Origin: a virus | Virus record (IMG/VR): IMGVR_UViG_3300046689_000961 | Location: 1-64,000 of that record | Strand: one strand, 5' to 3' | Length of the DNA: 64,000 nt | Part shown: positions 42,606-48,872 of the stretch, piece after piece | How the letters are laid out: every line of letters starts with the position of its first letter | Position numbering within the stretch: the first letter of the stretch is position 1 | Position numbers and translations under genes: made by a program | Notes under the pieces: model-generated | Database searches by the model: none | The model's input: the letters and a program-made list of their open reading frames with translations, nothing else | What the model was told of the DNA's origin: nothing

Positions 42606-42728
42606 CGCTTCGACTGAGCCCACCGAACCATCCAAGGTGTTCCCCGGAGACGACGCAGCCCTCAGCCGGCGCCTTCGGTCCCTGGTCAGGTGCAGCCATG
42701 CCCCCGAACGGTGGGCTCAGTCGAAGCG
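42606..42728. repeat. 20-bp perfect inverted repeat with 83-nt interior
   Basis: Left arm 42606-42625 (CGCTTCGACTGAGCCCACCG) and right arm 42709-42728 are exact reverse complements. The interior is GC-rich and can hold further small stems. As DNA it could be a cruciform or protein site, as RNA a closed multi-branch domain. Confidence 0.75.
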
Positions 42729-42849
42729 TCGCGCGCGTCGGTGGGGTCGTCGGCAGGCGATCCGGCTCCCCAGCTCTTCGGCTCATCCTCGAAAGAATGT
42801 GCCTAGACGGCGTGCGACGAGGGTCCCTTCCCGCGCGCGCGACGAGGGA

Positions 42850-42879
42850 ACGATACGCGACTGTAATTACGATTGTCAA
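42850..42879 (-). promoter_or_regulatory. Strong leftward (late) promoter
   Basis: On the minus strand TTGACA (42874-42879), 18-nt spacer, TATCGT (42850-42855). The -35 box abuts a perfect 8-bp hairpin (42880-42900). It points into the long virion operon and is the best candidate for its main promoter. Confidence 0.7.
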
Positions 42880-42941
42880 GTCCCGCGAGGACCGCGGGAC
42901 AGTGGGGGCGCGAGCCCCCACGGCTTTGGCGAAGCCAAAGC
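42880..42941. terminator. Three tandem perfect 8-bp hairpins
   Basis: Stem 1: 42880-42887 with 42893-42900 (GTCCCGCG). Stem 2: 42902-42909 with 42914-42921 (GTGGGGGC, GCGA loop). Stem 3: 42923-42930 with 42934-42941 (GCTTTGGC, GAA loop). Only one base separates neighbours. None has a T-run. They lie directly upstream of the late promoter and could stop read-through from 43120, insulate the promoter, or form an RNA on the plus strand. Confidence 0.65.
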
Positions 42942-43119
42942 GCACGTCGTCGGAGTCGGCCCGCGGAGCGCCTGAAGGGATTCGACGAGTCGGCCCGGGG
43001 CGAGCCAGGCCAACGCGAAACCACCTTCGTCGTTGAACGCCGCTGACGTCGGCGCGGGAGTGACCGGCGGAGTCGGCGGGCGGAGCGACGACGTGCTGGC
43101 GGCTAGCGTAGCACAGCCA
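42942..43119. other. Non-coding stretch upstream of the hairpin array
   Basis: About 180 bp of GC-rich sequence after the leftward gene at 43120. The minus-strand frame here has a protein-like composition but no ATG or GTG start and runs through the hairpins, so no gene is called. No promoter was seen. Confidence 0.4.
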
Positions 43120-43473
43120 CTACCGCGGCCGGCGACTCGGCCGTCCCGGCATCGCCATCCCAGCCTGTTGCAGCTTCCAGCGCAGCCAGCGCAGCACGAC
43201 GAGTCGCCGCTGTTTCGGCGACGCGCTCGCCGGCACCGAGTCATTGACCATGGCGACCTCGTCGATGAAGTCGAACTTCAGCGCGAGTGGCGCGGTCTTG
43301 TTGGCGAACACCCACCCGATGGCGCAGTGCTCGCCTTGGGCGCCATCGAGCTTGCCGCGAATCAACCCCGGCGCCGCGAGCACCGCGTTGTAGGTCATCA
43401 GGTAGGCCGTCCCATTCGAGGGGCAGGGCGTGTCGGGTGAGGCGGTGCGCATCTCGGGTCGCAGGGTACTCAT
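43120..43473 (-). CDS. Unknown small protein
   Basis: 117 residues from MSTLRPEM; GAGGAG lies upstream of this ATG, so the longer reading to 43623 is rejected. Contains YLMTYNAVLAAPGLIRGKLD, CAIGWVFANKTAPLALKFDF and a basic C-terminus (RWKLQQAGMAMPGRPSRRPR). Not recognised. Served by its own promoter upstream. Confidence 0.5.
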   Translation of the reverse strand: MSTLRPEMRTASPDTPCPSNGTAYLMTYNAVLAAPGLIRGKLDGAQGEHCAIGWVFANKTAPLALKFDFIDEVAMVNDSVPASASPKQRRLVVLRWLRWKLQQAGMAMPGRPSRRPR

Positions 43474-43524
43474 GGGTCGCTCCTCGTCGGGGTGGTGGGT
43501 GGGTGACGTCGTCAGACGACCACT

Positions 43525-43553
43525 ACGATAGCGTAATCGAGAGAGGCAGGCAA
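43525..43553 (-). promoter_or_regulatory. Leftward promoter candidate
   Basis: Minus strand TTGCCT (43548-43553), 17-nt spacer, TATCGT (43525-43530), about 50 nt before the start codon at 43473. The -10 box is identical to that of the late promoter at 42850 and the rightward promoter at 45175. The rest of 43554-43868 holds a T-run on the minus strand (43564-43569), a 9-bp inverted repeat (43774-43782 with 43796-43804) and no convincing gene. Confidence 0.5.
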
Positions 43554-43868
43554 GAGGGCGACAAAAAATTTGCGTCGGCCACTGGCCATGGACGAGGCCC
43601 CCACCCCCGGCCCCGTCGGACAATTCCGCCGGTTCGCCCCTGGTATGACTATTGCATGCGACAAGCGCCGGCCGTCCTGGTGCGCACGACCTAGCCGGCC
43701 GGATAGCGTGAACTCGAGGTGGAGGGTACAGGCCGGCGACGCGACGCGAGCTGGACGCCTATCCTTATGTAGGGCCGGCGACAATGCTTGGCGACGTCGC
43801 CGGCAATGCCTAGCAGGTCCTCGACTCCCAGTGTCGCCAGTGTCGCCGGCGTCGACGGCCGTACGCAG

Positions 43869-43905
43869 CACGGGCCCAGCGACGCGAGAGTCAGCTGGGC
43901 CCGTG
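43869..43905 (-). terminator. 12-bp hairpin downstream of a leftward gene
   Basis: CACGGGCCCAGC (43869-43880) pairs exactly with 43894-43905 around a 13-nt loop. It starts 23 nt beyond the stop of the gene at 43929. No T-run follows; likely a terminator or 3'-end stabiliser. Confidence 0.55.
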
Positions 43906-43928
43906 AGACTCGCGACGCGACGACGTCC

Positions 43929-44450
43929 TTAGACCACAGCCCAGCATTCCACCCAACGGCCGCGCACACCCGCGCGGCGATACAACGTCGCATTCCCATG
44001 GTCGTTGACGTGCAAGGCGTACGGCGTCGCGACGTTGGTACGCTCACTCGTGTCGCTAATCTTCGTCACGCCGGCGTCACGATCGCGGTAGTCCTTCGGA
44101 TCAAGGTACCCATGATGCGCGCGCGTATCGTCCTCCAGCTGCTCCCAGCATGGCCACACGCCGATACAGGCGCCGTCGCCTTCGATGCTGCCAAAGTAGC
44201 AGTAATCGGGCACGTGACTCTCCGCGATGTTGCACAACGTTTCGTAGTCCTCGGATGCACCTTCAGCCCAGTACGGCGCATCTTCGGAGGCGTGATCAGA
44301 CGTCGCCGCGATCGTACGGCAGGTAATCCGCTCACTCTTCGTGAGTCGAATCGTCGATAAGGCGCCTAAAACGGCCGGAATCAGGTCCTCGAGTCGCAAC
44401 GTCGCCTCCGAAACGGTGCCGAGGGGTAACGTCGATGTTCGCGTACGCAT
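43929..44450 (-). CDS. Conserved small phage protein
   Basis: 173 residues from MRTRTSTLP; an upstream in-frame start at 44513 would lie inside the promoter. The middle (WAEGASEDYETLCNIAESHV, then YCYFGSIEGDGACIGVWPCW) matches a recurrent phage and plasmid protein pattern of unknown role. C-terminus ends RYxYALHVNDHGNATLY-type strands. Driven by a TTGACT/TATGCT promoter with an overlapping inverted repeat. Confidence 0.6.
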   Translation of the reverse strand: MRTRTSTLPLGTVSEATLRLEDLIPAVLGALSTIRLTKSERITCRTIAATSDHASEDAPYWAEGASEDYETLCNIAESHVPDYCYFGSIEGDGACIGVWPCWEQLEDDTRAHHGYLDPKDYRDRDAGVTKISDTSERTNVATPYALHVNDHGNATLYRRAGVRGRWVECWAVV

Positions 44451-44484
44451 GGTGTCAGTCCTCCCAAACAGGTTGCCTACTGAA

Positions 44485-44513
44485 AGCATACACGCGCACG
44501 CGGTAGCAGTCAA
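44485..44513 (-). promoter_or_regulatory. Leftward promoter TTGACT-17-TATGCT
   Basis: Minus strand -35 TTGACT (44508-44513), -10 TATGCT (44485-44490), 17-nt spacer. About 35 nt before the ATG at 44450, with GGGAGGA as ribosome-binding site. The spacer is almost filled by one arm of a 12-bp inverted repeat. Confidence 0.75.
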
Positions 44514-44544
44514 TACCCTTATCGGGAGTCGATGCTACCGCGTG
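44497..44544. promoter_or_regulatory. Operator-like 12-bp inverted repeat over a promoter
   Basis: CACGCGGTAGCA (44497-44508) and its exact reverse complement (44533-44544), centres 36 bp apart. One arm covers the spacer between -35 and -10, the other lies upstream of -35. This geometry fits binding of a dimeric or looping repressor. Confidence 0.6.
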
Positions 44545-44594
44545 TTAGGCGTGCGCTCGAGCTGGACGACGTGTGTCGACGCGTCGACGGTCGA

Positions 44595-44834
44595 CTAGTC
44601 CCTCGGATCACTCGGCCACAGCTCCGCGAGCTGCAGCATGGCTAGACGTTGCCGGACGTGTCGCGTGCGCTCGCGCGCGGCATGCTGGGACTGGCCACAC
44701 TGGCCCCAAGTCTCAAGGAGATAGGCGCGGCACTGATCGGCCGTCCAGCTCGCGACGGTCGACGCGTCAATGAGTGTGTAGATGTCCTCGGACGTGTCGA
44801 CGGTCGACGTAATGCCGCGATGGGTGACGCGCAT
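44595..44834 (-). CDS. Unknown small protein
   Basis: 79 residues from the ATG at 44834, which shares one base with the upstream TAA. Longer readings to 44978 lie inside the zinc-ribbon gene and are rejected. N-terminal strands (MRVTHRGITSTVDTSEDIYT) then a basic helix (SQHAARERTRHVRQRLAMLQ). Unknown function. Confidence 0.5.
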   Translation of the reverse strand: MRVTHRGITSTVDTSEDIYTLIDASTVASWTADQCRAYLLETWGQCGQSQHAARERTRHVRQRLAMLQLAELWPSDPRD

Positions 44835-45088
44835 TAGGCGTCGACCTCGGCGCGCGCATTGCCGTACGTGAGGCCCATGAGGAGCAGCTCCTCGGCGCCG
44901 TACACCTTGGCGGCGCCGCACGTCTCGCACGTGTAACGGCGTGCATCGGGTTCGCAGCCACCTTGGGTATTCCCGCACGCGAGACAGAATCCCTCGCAGT
45001 TATCGCCTTCGATCACCGACTGTACCCATCGAAGGGACGGTTTGTACTGCGTCACTCCCGCAAGTGTCTTGTACGTGTGCTTCGCCAT
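44834..45088 (-). CDS. Zinc-ribbon protein, conserved in phages
   Basis: 84 residues with CEGFCLACGNTQGGCEPDAR and CETCGAAKVYGAEELLLMG. This CxxC...CxxC arrangement with a YGAEELL end is a frequent small phage protein of unknown function. First gene behind a divergent promoter. Confidence 0.7.
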   Translation of the reverse strand: MAKHTYKTLAGVTQYKPSLRWVQSVIEGDNCEGFCLACGNTQGGCEPDARRYTCETCGAAKVYGAEELLLMGLTYGNARAEVDA

Positions 45089-45108
45089 ATGCCTAACCTC
45101 CAGTGCTA

Positions 45109-45137
45109 AGCCTAGCAGGGTATCGGCTGAGAGTCAA
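45109..45137 (-). promoter_or_regulatory. Leftward member of a divergent promoter pair
   Basis: Minus strand TTGACT (45132-45137), 17-nt spacer, TAGGCT (45109-45114), 21 nt before the ATG at 45088, with GGTTAGGC as weak ribosome-binding site. Confidence 0.65.
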
Positions 45138-45151
45138 TGGAAGGATAGGGG

Positions 45152-45180
45152 TTGACTGGCGATAGGGGATGGGGTATCGT
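45152..45180 (+). promoter_or_regulatory. Rightward member of a divergent promoter pair
   Basis: TTGACT (45152-45157), 17-nt spacer, TATCGT (45175-45180), followed by GGGAGGA and the ATG at 45201. The -35 boxes of the two promoters are 14 bp apart, so one regulator could control both. Confidence 0.7.
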
Positions 45181-45200
45181 TCGCGCTGGGAGGACACCTC

Positions 45201-45656
45201 ATGTCAGACGCTCACGAAACACTCACCGATGTACTCCGCCAGTCCCTGGCCCGGCCGGCGCATTGCTACTCGGCGCACGTCCCTGGACAGGGGTACGTGA
45301 ATGACGGGTCGACCGTCGCGACGCGCGCCGACTACGATCGCCAGCGCCGGCGCGCCGGTGAAGCGGAGATCGATAACCTGGGGTACGCCCCTGTGTACGC
45401 GGAGCCCGGGTACACCCAACCGCGCGCGGGTGTCTTAATGGCCGATTGGAACGTGTTTCCCTCGGATATCGCGGATGTCCTCGAGGACCTGGGCTACGCG
45501 GTCGAATGGTCGGATGAGTGGATCACCTGCGAGGATTGCGGCGGCGCCGTACGGACGCAGCCCGATAGCTACAGCTGGACGCCCGCGTATCAGATCGTCG
45601 ACGGCGCCGTCCTGTGTCGCGCGTGTGTCCCGGCGCCTGAGACGGAGGAGGCGTAA
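45201..45656 (+). CDS. Small protein with C-terminal zinc ribbon
   Basis: 151 residues. Beginning MSDAHETLTDVLRQSLARPA; the C-terminal third has CEDCGGAVRTQ near 112 and CRACVPAP near 140, a probable zinc ribbon. GGGAGGA precedes the ATG. First rightward gene; early expression is likely. Unknown role. Confidence 0.6.
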   Translation: MSDAHETLTDVLRQSLARPAHCYSAHVPGQGYVNDGSTVATRADYDRQRRRAGEAEIDNLGYAPVYAEPGYTQPRAGVLMADWNVFPSDIADVLEDLGYAVEWSDEWITCEDCGGAVRTQPDSYSWTPAYQIVDGAVLCRACVPAPETEEA

Positions 45657-45953
45657 ATGGTGGCCTATCTACCTGATTGGACACTCACCGCGCCGTACAG
45701 CCGCGTTGAATCGGCATGGCGCGCCGGACAGCTCACCGACGACACGTGGATCGCCTATCGCGCGGCGTGGCGCTATGGCGCCGCGCGTTTGTCGGACATC
45801 GTGCCGTGGCCGCCCGTGCGGGCGATCCATGCCTACCTAGATCGCGGCGCCATGCCGGGCGACACGATCCGCGTGACGTGGGCGGGCGCCGGTACGCAGG
45901 ATCACTGTACGCAGCACTGGCCGCCGACGTTCGCGAACGCTGGGAGCTGGTAA
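45657..45953 (+). CDS. Small unknown protein
   Basis: 98 residues, ATG directly following the TAA of the previous gene. W/Y-rich helical segments (DWTLTAPYSRVESAWRAGQL; YRAAWRYGAARLSDIVPWPP). Not recognised. Confidence 0.5.
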   Translation: MVAYLPDWTLTAPYSRVESAWRAGQLTDDTWIAYRAAWRYGAARLSDIVPWPPVRAIHAYLDRGAMPGDTIRVTWAGAGTQDHCTQHWPPTFANAGSW

Positions 45954-45977
45954 GCCGGCGCACGACTACTCTACCCA

Positions 45978-46022
45978 TTGACAAGCGATACCGGCCCGCA
46001 CTAGTATTGACGGTGCGGGCCG
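45978..46022 (+). promoter_or_regulatory. Rightward promoter flanked by a 10-bp inverted repeat
   Basis: TTGACA (45978-45983), 18-nt spacer, TAGTAT (46002-46007). CGGCCCGCAC (45992-46001) and GTGCGGGCCG (46013-46022) are exact inverted repeats bracketing the -10 box; the second arm is followed by TTTG. It may be an operator, or a terminator of the upstream genes that shares bases with the promoter. Confidence 0.6.
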
Positions 46023-46056
46023 TTTGCACGTTTGGCGGCCTGGGGAGGGTGACAGG

Positions 46057-46782
46057 ATGCACAGCACACAAAGCACGGCGGCGCGCGGGTACACCTTCGC
46101 GCCGGCGGTACAGGGTGACGGGATGGACCCGCGGCGCGCGCGGATCGCGCGAGACTGGGCCAAGGTCGACGGGCGCCGGGATGCGGCGGCCGCCAAACCT
46201 GATCCGCGGACGCCGGCGGTCCAGACGGTGACGGCCAAGGGCCGGCCGGCGGCCGTGATCCTGGCCGGCTTGCGCGAGCTGGGCGATCCCAAGTACGCCG
46301 ACAAGTACCACGGCCGGCCGGTGATCGACGGGTACTGGCTTGGCGTGACCGATGGCCACTTCGCGTTACTCGAGCCCGGGCCGGGGATCGCGGGGCTGTC
46401 CCGCGCGCCGATCGTGCGGGAGGACCTGCCACGCGTGGCCACGCTGGGGATCGACTTCTTTGACGTCGTGCGCCGCGTCGCCACGTGCGCCCCCAAGACG
46501 GGCCGGATCACCCTCACGCCGTGCACGGCGGGCGTGCGCGTAAGCGCCGAGGACGTCAGCGCCGGCGTGAGCGCCGCCGAGGTCTATCCCTGCGAGTCGT
46601 GCGGGGAGGACCTGGCCGCGCCGACGGCCGCCTTCGACGTGACGTATCTGCGCGCGATGGCCGGCGCGGCCTGGACCTGGCAGCACGGCACGGGTGAAGC
46701 GGCCGGCGGGGCGGCGCTCTTTACGGCGGTCGACCGGTTCGCGGCCGTCGTGATGATGCCGATGGCGCCGACGAAGGGGTAA
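46057..46782 (+). CDS. Unknown protein, weak sliding-clamp-like pattern
   Basis: 241 residues from the ATG at 46057 (GGGAGGG upstream); a TTG at 46024 is disfavoured. Late segments (GRITLTPCTAGVRVSAED; FDVTYLRAMAGAAW; ALFTAVDRFAAVVMMPM) resemble the last domain of beta sliding clamps, which end in a similar VMPM strand, and GVTDGHFALLEP resembles the clamp 'TDGHRLA' strand. A CxxC (CESCGED) lies between. A clamp for the family A polymerase is an attractive but unproven reading. Confidence 0.35.
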   Translation: MHSTQSTAARGYTFAPAVQGDGMDPRRARIARDWAKVDGRRDAAAAKPDPRTPAVQTVTAKGRPAAVILAGLRELGDPKYADKYHGRPVIDGYWLGVTDGHFALLEPGPGIAGLSRAPIVREDLPRVATLGIDFFDVVRRVATCAPKTGRITLTPCTAGVRVSAEDVSAGVSAAEVYPCESCGEDLAAPTAAFDVTYLRAMAGAAWTWQHGTGEAAGGAALFTAVDRFAAVVMMPMAPTKG

Positions 46783-46799
46783 ACGGCCGGCCGCGTGAC

Positions 46800-46830
46800 G
46801 GGAGGTACGGACAGCCGGGACGTACCTCCC
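46800..46830. terminator. 10-bp hairpin with CAGCCGG repeats
   Basis: GGGAGGTACG (46800-46809) pairs exactly with CGTACCTCCC (46821-46830), loop of 11 nt containing CAGCCGGGA. It lies in the 101-bp gap after 46782. No T-run. Could be an attenuator or a protein site. Confidence 0.5.
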
Positions 46831-46871
46831 AGCCGGTACTTAGTACAGCCGGTACAGCGAGTACAGCTAAG
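46811..46871. repeat. Cluster of AGCCGG(G/T)AC and GTACAGC repeats
   Basis: Copies at about 46811, 46831 and 46846, with GTACAGC units following; further copies occur at about 47447, 47459 and 47468 in the end of the gene at 47093. All lie just upstream of ribosome-binding sites. Function unknown. Confidence 0.45.
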
Positions 46872-46883
46872 AGGGAGGGCGAG

Positions 46884-47090
46884 ATGTTCACACTGACGAT
46901 CACGACGGACAACGCGGCATTTGAGGAGGACGCCCGCGGCGAGGTGGCGCGGATTCTCCGCACGGCGGCCGCGGCGATTGAGGCCGGCCGCGATACCGCC
47001 CGGTTGCGGGATGCGAACGGGAACACGGTCGGGAGCTTTGACCTGGACGTGCGCGCGGCCGACGGTGACGGCGCCACGGGGAGGGACTGA
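46884..47090 (+). CDS. Conserved small phage protein
   Basis: 68 residues with TDNAAFEEDARGEVARILRT and RLRDANGNTVGSFDL, a pattern widespread in actinobacteriophage-like genomes. GGGAGGG precedes the ATG. Unknown function. Confidence 0.65.
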   Translation: MFTLTITTDNAAFEEDARGEVARILRTAAAAIEAGRDTARLRDANGNTVGSFDLDVRAADGDGATGRD

Positions 47091-47092
47091 TC

Positions 47093-47497
47093 ATGCTGCT
47101 TAAGGGGATCGATCTGACCGACCGCCAGCGCGCGCAAGTCCTGGCGGCGTACGTCCAGCGGTGGACGCATGAGAACGCCCGGCAGACCTACGGCGGCCGG
47201 TGTCCGGGCTGCGCGCAGTCCGGGCCGTTTCCGGGGGTGCTCAGGGGGCAGCCGTCAGACGGCCGCATCTGGACCGAGGCCGAGTGGCACGCCTACCACG
47301 TGCCGCTTATGAGTGACGCGGCCTGGGTGGCCGCGCATGCGTTCGAGTTCCTCAAGGACGGTTCACGGCTGAGCACACGCGCGCATGATGCGCGGCCGGC
47401 GTACCGTACCGAGTGGGCGCGGCCGGTGGGCCCGGCCGCCCCAGCCGGTACGGTACGTACAGCCGGGACAGCCGTACAGGGAGGCCGCCATGAGTAA
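47093..47497 (+). CDS. Conserved small phage protein with CxxC
   Basis: 134 residues starting LLKGIDLTDRQRAQVLAAYV, then VQRWTHENARQTYGGRCPGC, a common phage pattern, and a helix-rich middle (DAAWVAAHAFEFLKDGSRLS). The C-terminus is low-complexity and coincides with AGCCGGTAC repeats. Starts 2 nt after the previous stop. Unknown function. Confidence 0.6.
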   Translation: MLLKGIDLTDRQRAQVLAAYVQRWTHENARQTYGGRCPGCAQSGPFPGVLRGQPSDGRIWTEAEWHAYHVPLMSDAAWVAAHAFEFLKDGSRLSTRAHDARPAYRTEWARPVGPAAPAGTVRTAGTAVQGGRHE

Positions 47498-47951
47498 AGC
47501 CAGCCAGCGCGACGAGTTCCTCGTGGCGTTTGTCCGCGACCGGGTGTGTCAGGGCGATCAGCCCGTACACCTGGCCGTGGCCGACGGCCGGACGATGCTC
47601 CGGTACGCGGCCACGCTGCAGCGCCTGGCCGAAGCGCAGTGTAACGGCGACTGGCCGGCCGACAACGGCGAGCGCCGGACGGTGGTGTGCTCGAGCTGCG
47701 AAGGCGGGTGGGCGCCGGTCGCCATGATGCGGGCGCCGGAGCTGGCCAAGGCTAACGACGATCCCCCGGCGACGAAGTACTGCCCGGACTGCCGTACGGC
47801 GTTCCGAGTGAAACGCCTGGCCGCCCAGTACGGGTACCTCGCGCGCGTCGGCGGCGACCCGCGCGGGTACGTCGTGCAGCTCGTCCCGCTGGGGACCAGC
47901 CATGAGGACGCCGAGAGTGGGCGGGTGCGGGGGATCGGCGTTCCCGCCTAG
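47490..47951 (+). CDS. Small zinc-ribbon protein
   Basis: 153 residues from ATG at 47490, overlapping the previous gene by 8 nt with AGGGAGG upstream. CSSCEGGWAP near 70 and CPDCRTAFRVKR near 98 form a likely zinc ribbon. Followed by a strong hairpin. Function unknown. Confidence 0.6.
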   Translation: MSKASQRDEFLVAFVRDRVCQGDQPVHLAVADGRTMLRYAATLQRLAEAQCNGDWPADNGERRTVVCSSCEGGWAPVAMMRAPELAKANDDPPATKYCPDCRTAFRVKRLAAQYGYLARVGGDPRGYVVQLVPLGTSHEDAESGRVRGIGVPA

Positions 47952-47960
47952 GATGCCCTC

Positions 47961-48016
47961 AGACAGGCGATCGGCCCCCCGGTCGCCTGTCTCCCTGTCG
48001 CGGGGGGCCGATCGCC
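47961..48016 (+). terminator. Terminator-like element with two exclusive hairpins
   Basis: Stem A: 47961-47970 with 47983-47992 (AGACAGGCGA, 10 bp). Stem B: 47966-47981 with 48001-48016 (16 bp, perfect). They share 47966-47970 and cannot form together. B is very stable, without a following T-run. The layout resembles an antiterminator/terminator switch before the gene at 48040. Confidence 0.6.
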
Positions 48017-48039
48017 CCGCCTGCCAAGGACCGGCGCCT

Positions 48040-48525
48040 ATGAGTGACGACCTGGACGACGACCCCAAGCCCCCGCACGGCCCGCGCATCTACGGCCACA
48101 TCGCCGCGGCCGAGCTGACGTGCCCGCGCTGTGGCACGTTTCACCGTTTCGGCAATAGCGGCGCCCGGGCGCGCGTGACGGCGCAGAATCCCTACGATTA
48201 CAAAACCGGCGTGTTTCGCTGTGGGGTGGGGAGCTGCAAGTACCGCGCGTACCTCGGGATTGTGTGCTGGCCGATTAAGCCGACGCGCCATTCCCTCACC
48301 CGGCCGCCTGATCACGTGCCCACGCCTGGCGAGGCGGCGCAGATGCGCATCCTCGGGTCGTTCGCGTCCGGCGGGAGACTCGGCGCCCGGCGCGAGCAAA
48401 AGACGCACCTCGAGTGCATTTGCGGCACGCCGTGCCCGGTCCACACGGCGCCGCCTGAACCGACCGGGCTGAAGGACGCCACCCCGCGTCGAGCCCCGGT
48501 GACGCGCTCGGACGCTGACGAGTAG
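48040..48525 (+). CDS. Zinc-ribbon protein of unknown function
   Basis: 161 residues from MSDDLDDDPK; the in-frame reading from 47902 would cross the hairpin region and is rejected. CPRCGTFHRFG near 30 and CGVGSCKYRAYLGIVCW near 62 suggest a zinc ribbon; CICGTPCPVH lies further on. Last rightward gene before the iterons. Confidence 0.55.
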   Translation: MSDDLDDDPKPPHGPRIYGHIAAAELTCPRCGTFHRFGNSGARARVTAQNPYDYKTGVFRCGVGSCKYRAYLGIVCWPIKPTRHSLTRPPDHVPTPGEAAQMRILGSFASGGRLGARREQKTHLECICGTPCPVHTAPPEPTGLKDATPRRAPVTRSDADE

Positions 48526-48539
48526 CCGGGGCGACTTTC

Positions 48540-48812
48540 GCCCTCGCCGGCCATCCCGTTTATGCATGCAATGTATGCATACGATATTGTAACCCCTTAT
48601 AGAGGTTAGTGGCAGGTGGCACATGGTGGGTTAACTCTATGATTCTGCTCGTCTAACTCGTCTGCCACTCTATTATTGTAATAGTGGCAGGTGGCACATG
48701 GTGACTGCCACGGCGTACCATCTGCCACAGTACCTGCCACCCCTCGTGGCAGATGGTTAACGCTTTTAATTGGATATAGATAGGTGTGGTTGGGGGTGTC
48801 ACCTGCCACCAC
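48540..48812. other. Iteron cluster, candidate origin of replication
   Basis: AT-rich pocket between two convergent genes (gap 48526-48872). GTGGCAGGTGGCA and flanks recur as an exact 22-bp direct repeat at 48607-48628 and 48682-48703. TGGCAG/CTGCCA occurs at 48610, 48662, 48685, 48705, 48722, 48734, 48747 and 48803. ACCATCTGCCAC (48717-48728) has an exact inverted copy at 48746-48757. The left part holds TGCATGCAATGTATGCAT near 48563. A RepA-like ATPase gene is adjacent. Iterons plus AT-rich DNA are typical of theta origins. Confidence 0.6.
48607..48703. repeat. Direct 22-bp iteron pair
   Basis: Two exact 22-bp copies (48607-48628, 48682-48703), 75 bp start to start, both ending ACATGGTG. 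The same 8-mer occurs on the minus strand near 49934-49943, in the divergent promoter region of the ATPase gene. Confidence 0.8.
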
Positions 48813-48814
48813 TT

Positions 48815-48832
48815 CCCCCCCTTAGCGGGGGG
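48815..48832. terminator. Bidirectional hairpin between convergent genes
   Basis: CCCCCC (48815-48820) and GGGGGG (48827-48832) with a 6-nt loop, between the 3' ends of 48040 (+) and 48873 (-). Likely stops transcription from either side, keeping it off the iterons. Confidence 0.5.
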
Positions 48833-48872
48833 TCTGTATAGTGGCGGTGGGGGTCTTGAGGGGGTCTTTCGC

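Larger units (their letters stand above)
42513..42843 (-). promoter_or_regulatory. Structured 5' leader of the late operon
   Basis: About 330 nt between the predicted start site and the first start codon, without a convincing gene. It contains a perfect 20-bp inverted repeat (42606-42625 with 42709-42728) enclosing 83 nt, and nearer the gene an 8-bp hairpin (42563-42570 with 42575-42582). Bases 42562-42569 can instead pair with 42590-42597. Such competing stems fit an attenuator, riboswitch-like element or antitermination site, or an RNA packaging/processing signal. No known riboswitch class was recognised. Confidence 0.5.

Noticed and set aside
42880-42941. tRNA or CRISPR repeat
   Set aside because: No cloverleaf or TpsiC-like arm, and the three stems have different sequences.
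42526-42945. Minus-strand frame of 139 residues through the late leader
   Set aside because: Spans the promoter, hairpins and the 20-bp inverted repeat; composition is not protein-like.
42876-43244. Minus-strand frame of 122 residues
   Set aside because: Its start lies inside the gene at 43120 and its end inside the hairpin array; no start codon in the intergenic part.
43512-43932. Reading frames on both strands in the gap 43474-43928
   Set aside because: No ribosome-binding site or family signal; the gap is better explained by a promoter and hairpins.
48540-48812. CRISPR array
   Set aside because: Repeats occur in both orientations with irregular spacing, as in iterons.
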